A stretch of 18,387 bases of DNA from Euryarchaeota archaeon UBA88. GTDB lineage: Archaea; Thermoplasmatota; Poseidoniia; Poseidoniales; Poseidoniaceae. A program made the position numbers and the translations under genes. Below are positions 16,085-18,387 of this stretch, in pieces. Position 1 is the first letter of the stretch; every line of letters starts with the position of its first letter. The notes beneath the pieces are model-generated. The model did not search any database, was not told the DNA's origin, and saw nothing but the letters and a program-made list of their open reading frames with translations. Location of the stretch: the NCBI GenBank assembly GCA_002499545.1, contig DAME01000022.1, positions 1 through 18,387 on the forward strand, written 5' to 3'.

Positions 16085-16104
16085 GTGAAAAACGGAGTTT
16101 TCAC
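16085..16104. promoter_or_regulatory. 7-base inverted repeat between divergent glycosyltransferases
   Basis: GTGAAAA-ACGGAG-TTTTCAC is a perfect inverted repeat 48 bases before the GT4 start (16036) and 38 bases before the GT2 start (16143). It is well placed for a shared operator, but it is short and could arise by chance. Confidence 0.4.
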
Positions 16105-16142
16105 TCCAATGCCTTCAAGGGGGTGTGGAAGTTGGGCGAATC

Positions 16143-16922
16143 ATGGGCGAAAAACTCCCAGTCACGGTTACTGTCATTCTTCCTACTCGAAATGAGGAAG
16201 AAGCATTGGGGCCTACCATCGATGCAATTCCTCGTGGATGGTGTAAAAATCTCGAAATCATGATCGTTGACGGTAACTCATCTGACCGTACGAGAGAAAT
16301 CGCTCTTGAAAAGAAGATTCGAGTTCACCTCGAGGATCGAAAAGGATACGGTCGAGCCTACCGCACTGGTTTTGATGTTGCCAAGAACGACATCATAGTG
16401 ACCATGGATGCTGACTGCACCTATCCAGCCGAGTTGGTACCAACACTTGTCAAGCGGCTGCTGGATGACGATTTGGATTTCATTACTTGCGACAGACTCT
16501 CCCTCGCTGAAGACGGTTCAATGTCGGGAATCCACGGATTTGGAAACTGGGCACTGTCGTTCACCGCTCGTCTCCTGTTTGGCTATGGTGTGAAAGATTC
16601 TCAATCTGGAATGTGGGTCTTTAGAAAGTCAATTTTCAACAACGAAGCCATGCGGCCGACCAATGACGGTATGCCGCTATCTGAAGAGATGAAAATCTTA
16701 GCACGTAAGGTGCTTGGAAAGAAAAAGGCGATTGAAATTTCAGTACCTTACCGACCGCGAGTGGGTGAAGCTGAAATCCACACTTGGGGTGATGGATGGA
16801 AGAATTTCAAGTTCCTGTTTGCCAAGCGGCTCGGCATTCATCGAACCCTCACGCCGTGGGGGGGTCGTGACTCGAATCCCGATTCAACCAACAAGGACTT
16901 ACCTGAACAACAGAAGAAGTGA
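16143..16922 (+). CDS. Glycosyltransferase family 2, polyprenyl-phosphate sugar synthase type
   Basis: This 259-residue soluble GT-A enzyme has a length and motifs like dolichyl-phosphate mannose or glucose synthases. These load a sugar from a nucleotide donor onto a polyprenyl phosphate. Visible motifs are VTVILPTRNEEEAL at the start, IVDGNSSDRT, RKGYGRAYRTGF, the metal-binding DAD (Asp89 and Asp91 in TMDADCTYP), and DSQSGMWVFRK near the acceptor helix. No membrane helices are seen, so it would be a single-domain enzyme like archaeal AglD-type catalytic domains without the membrane part. A GTG at 16125 could add six residues, but ATG 16143 directly precedes the conserved strand. The gene is divergent from GT4 and ends 3 bases before the convergent partial surface gene. 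A role in lipid-linked sugar supply for surface glycosylation is inferred. Confidence 0.9.
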   Translation: MGEKLPVTVTVILPTRNEEEALGPTIDAIPRGWCKNLEIMIVDGNSSDRTREIALEKKIRVHLEDRKGYGRAYRTGFDVAKNDIIVTMDADCTYPAELVPTLVKRLLDDDLDFITCDRLSLAEDGSMSGIHGFGNWALSFTARLLFGYGVKDSQSGMWVFRKSIFNNEAMRPTNDGMPLSEEMKILARKVLGKKKAIEISVPYRPRVGEAEIHTWGDGWKNFKFLFAKRLGIHRTLTPWGGRDSNPDSTNKDLPEQQKK

Positions 16923-16925
16923 ACT

Positions 16926-18387
16926 TCAGACGTTGTCCCAGTCAAGGTCGATTCCTGCGACTTGAGTGTTTGAGTCATCTTCATCCCCACTTGACTCATT
17001 GACTTGCTCTTCTGCTTCGATTTGAGTAGCACTCTCAACAATACCACCCTCAAGCGTAATCGCGGGTTGGTTTGGATCAGGACTTTGGGGTTTGATGGCA
17101 CCAAACGAATCCCATGAATCAATTGCTTCGATTTCCGCACGTCGCTGACGTCGCAGTGCCACGACTGAAAGAAGAACTAAAAGACCAATAAATCCACCAA
17201 TGGCGATGGCCAGAACTGCGAATCGATTGTCACCTTCCCGTTCTTCCACCAACAAGGTGACACTCAAAACATCGACCTTTGGATCAGCAACTGTTCCATC
17301 GGTGGCGATTATTTTCAAATTTGGACGACCCGACGTTTCTGGTACGAGTTCGACCGAACCTTCCCAGTAACCGTCGTTGTCCTCGTCCGAGAGGTTAAAT
17401 GTCCACGATTGAACATTGAACACAATTGTACCCTGCACAAGTTGTGTCGTTCCATCAGGGTCGCTCATCATCACTCGTACGGTGAATACGTTCTTTTCTT
17501 CAGCAATCAATGCATTCGGTGAGAACGTGAGGTTGGACAGTGACGGTAAGCTCGACTGAACGGTGATGTTAACAAATGACTCATCCGACTGCCCTCTTCC
17601 ATCTTCAACATAGAGGGACAATTGGTGTTGGCCTGGAGGTATTTGCACCGAATCACTGCTCTGAGTCGAGATGACTTCAAAGCCGCCAGTTGCCAGCCAC
17701 AGTCGCCATTCACGCTTCTGCATGTCTCCATCTGCATCGCTGGAAGATTCTTCCAAAATCAGCGCTTCGCCCGCACCAATCGATACGAGATTGACTGGTT
17801 TGAGCATCACGGCATTAGGGTCGGATTGGCCGACGACCAAACCGATCACGGTAGTCTGCTCCATACCGGTATCATCACTGAGCGTGATTCGAATAGAATG
17901 TTCCCCTGCGGGTAAGGCTGCTTGGTGGACGATTGAAGCATCAACGTTGCTCAACAGAGGTTCGTTAAGCAAATCACTGCGGACCGTCATTGAGAAAGAG
18001 TCGCCATCGTAATCCACCGAGTCTCTTGCGTCCCACTGAATCAAGGTCTCCGAATTGAAAGCAGAACCATCCAGTGGAGATGCGAGTGCGAGTTGTGGTG
18101 CCGAGACCGTGACTTCGACGGTTTGAGAGACCAATACAGGGTCGTGGATACCGTCATCAAGACTGAGCGTGACGGTATGGCTACCAGCAGATAAGCGGGC
18201 CTCGAAAAGAAGCCAGTCTTCACCCTCAGGTGTTAATCGACCATCAAGATCACTGGTCCAACTGACGACGAGGTATTCCGAACCGGCTTGAGGCGTTGAT
18301 TCAGCACAGTGCCACGACCCGTTCACCGGATAGGTCGAGCACGCAGCATCGAAATCGCCTGAACCGTTTGCAGAGAACCAAATGAGG
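16926..18387 (-). CDS. Surface protein with Ig/PKD-like domains, N-terminus beyond the window
   Basis: The frame stays open through the right edge (LIWFSANGSGDFDAAC is readable in the last bases). The GTG at 18326 is therefore internal and 486 residues of a longer protein are visible. The outer part shows repeated PKD-like closing strands: LSAGSHTVTLSLDDG, LPAGEHSIRITLSDD and IPPGQHQLSLYVEDGRG. A fourth beta-sandwich carries DNDGYWEGSVEL, a form seen in Ig-like modules. A membrane helix (~389-410 of the visible part, AVLAIAIGGFIGLLVLLSVVAL) is followed by RRQRR, which places the ~75-residue acidic tail inside. This outer-helix-acidic-tail plan matches the other surface proteins here. It converges on the GT2 gene with a 3-base gap. 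An adhesive or structural surface role is inferred; the exact family is not recognised. Confidence 0.85.
   Translation of the reverse strand, partial: LIWFSANGSGDFDAACSTYPVNGSWHCAESTPQAGSEYLVVSWTSDLDGRLTPEGEDWLLFEARLSAGSHTVTLSLDDGIHDPVLVSQTVEVTVSAPQLALASPLDGSAFNSETLIQWDARDSVDYDGDSFSMTVRSDLLNEPLLSNVDASIVHQAALPAGEHSIRITLSDDTGMEQTTVIGLVVGQSDPNAVMLKPVNLVSIGAGEALILEESSSDADGDMQKREWRLWLATGGFEVISTQSSDSVQIPPGQHQLSLYVEDGRGQSDESFVNITVQSSLPSLSNLTFSPNALIAEEKNVFTVRVMMSDPDGTTQLVQGTIVFNVQSWTFNLSDEDNDGYWEGSVELVPETSGRPNLKIIATDGTVADPKVDVLSVTLLVEEREGDNRFAVLAIAIGGFIGLLVLLSVVALRRQRRAEIEAIDSWDSFGAIKPQSPDPNQPAITLEGGIVESATQIEAEEQVNESSGDEDDSNTQVAGIDLDWDNV

Noticed and set aside
16858..16891. tRNA T-loop-like bases (CTCGAATCCC followed by ACCA) giving a GGRDSNP peptide
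   Set aside because: The T-stem does not pair, the spacing to CCA is wrong, and no cloverleaf can be drawn on either strand. It is read as the end of the GT2 gene.
18324..18326. GTG 18326 as the true start of the right-edge surface gene
   Set aside because: The frame stays open through the edge and encodes a plausible domain, with no signal peptide after the GTG, so the gene is cut by the window.
1..18387. CRISPR array, insertion sequence, prophage or toxin-antitoxin genes
   Set aside because: No regularly spaced DNA repeats with unique spacers, no transposase or integrase motifs and no small paired genes were seen. The DNA repeats present are explained by protein repeats.
1018..18387. PGF-CTERM type archaeosortase signals on the surface proteins
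   Set aside because: None of the four proteins with a C-terminal helix has a PGF or PEF tripeptide before it, and each has a substantial cytoplasmic tail, so they are plain transmembrane anchors.

Overview
The window looks like chromosomal DNA from a marine planktonic euryarchaeon, most likely Marine Group II (Candidatus Poseidoniales) or a close Thermoplasmatota relative. This is an inference. It rests on very large secreted proteins built from Asp-rich calcium-binding repeats and anchored by a C-terminal membrane helix, on short acidic or proline-rich cytoplasmic tails, on a Pro-Glu repeat protein, on an archaeal-type GGAGGTG ribosome binding site, and on dense packing with overlapping genes. 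No rRNA, tRNA, transposase, CRISPR array or phage gene was seen.

Layout. Positions 1-898 (minus) hold the N-terminal part of an unrecognised protein that runs into a Pro-Glu repeat at the left edge. Positions 1018-7353 (minus) encode a giant surface protein of about 2111 residues: signal peptide, beta-propeller-like segments, seven FG-GAP loops, thrombospondin type 3 (TSP3)-like repeats, one membrane helix, a poly-Asp run, a proline-rich stretch and a small C-terminal domain. It diverges from a plus-strand thiamine pyrophosphokinase-like gene (7497-8141) across a 143-base gap holding a perfect 19-base palindrome.

From 16036 down to 8130 lies a co-directional minus-strand run: a GT4 glycosyltransferase, a membrane-anchored sialidase-fold-like propeller protein, an 870-residue TSP3-repeat surface protein, a signal-peptide/C-terminal-helix surface protein, and a DUF4105 membrane protein. 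The last three are joined by 8-base and 1-base overlaps, which suggests coupled translation. A GT2 glycosyltransferase (plus, 16143-16922) diverges from the GT4 gene. It converges on a partial surface protein with Ig/PKD-like domains (16926 to the right edge, minus).

Taken together, seven of the ten genes appear to encode exported or membrane proteins or a GT4 enzyme acting with them, so this is a cell-envelope region. The two glycosyltransferases may make or transfer sugars onto the Asn-X-Ser/Thr-rich surface proteins. The DUF4105 protein is the best candidate for a processing or modifying enzyme acting on products of its own operon. The most unusual items are the integrin-alpha-like giant protein with its low-complexity cytoplasmic tail and the coupled TSP3 / Ig-like / DUF4105 trio.
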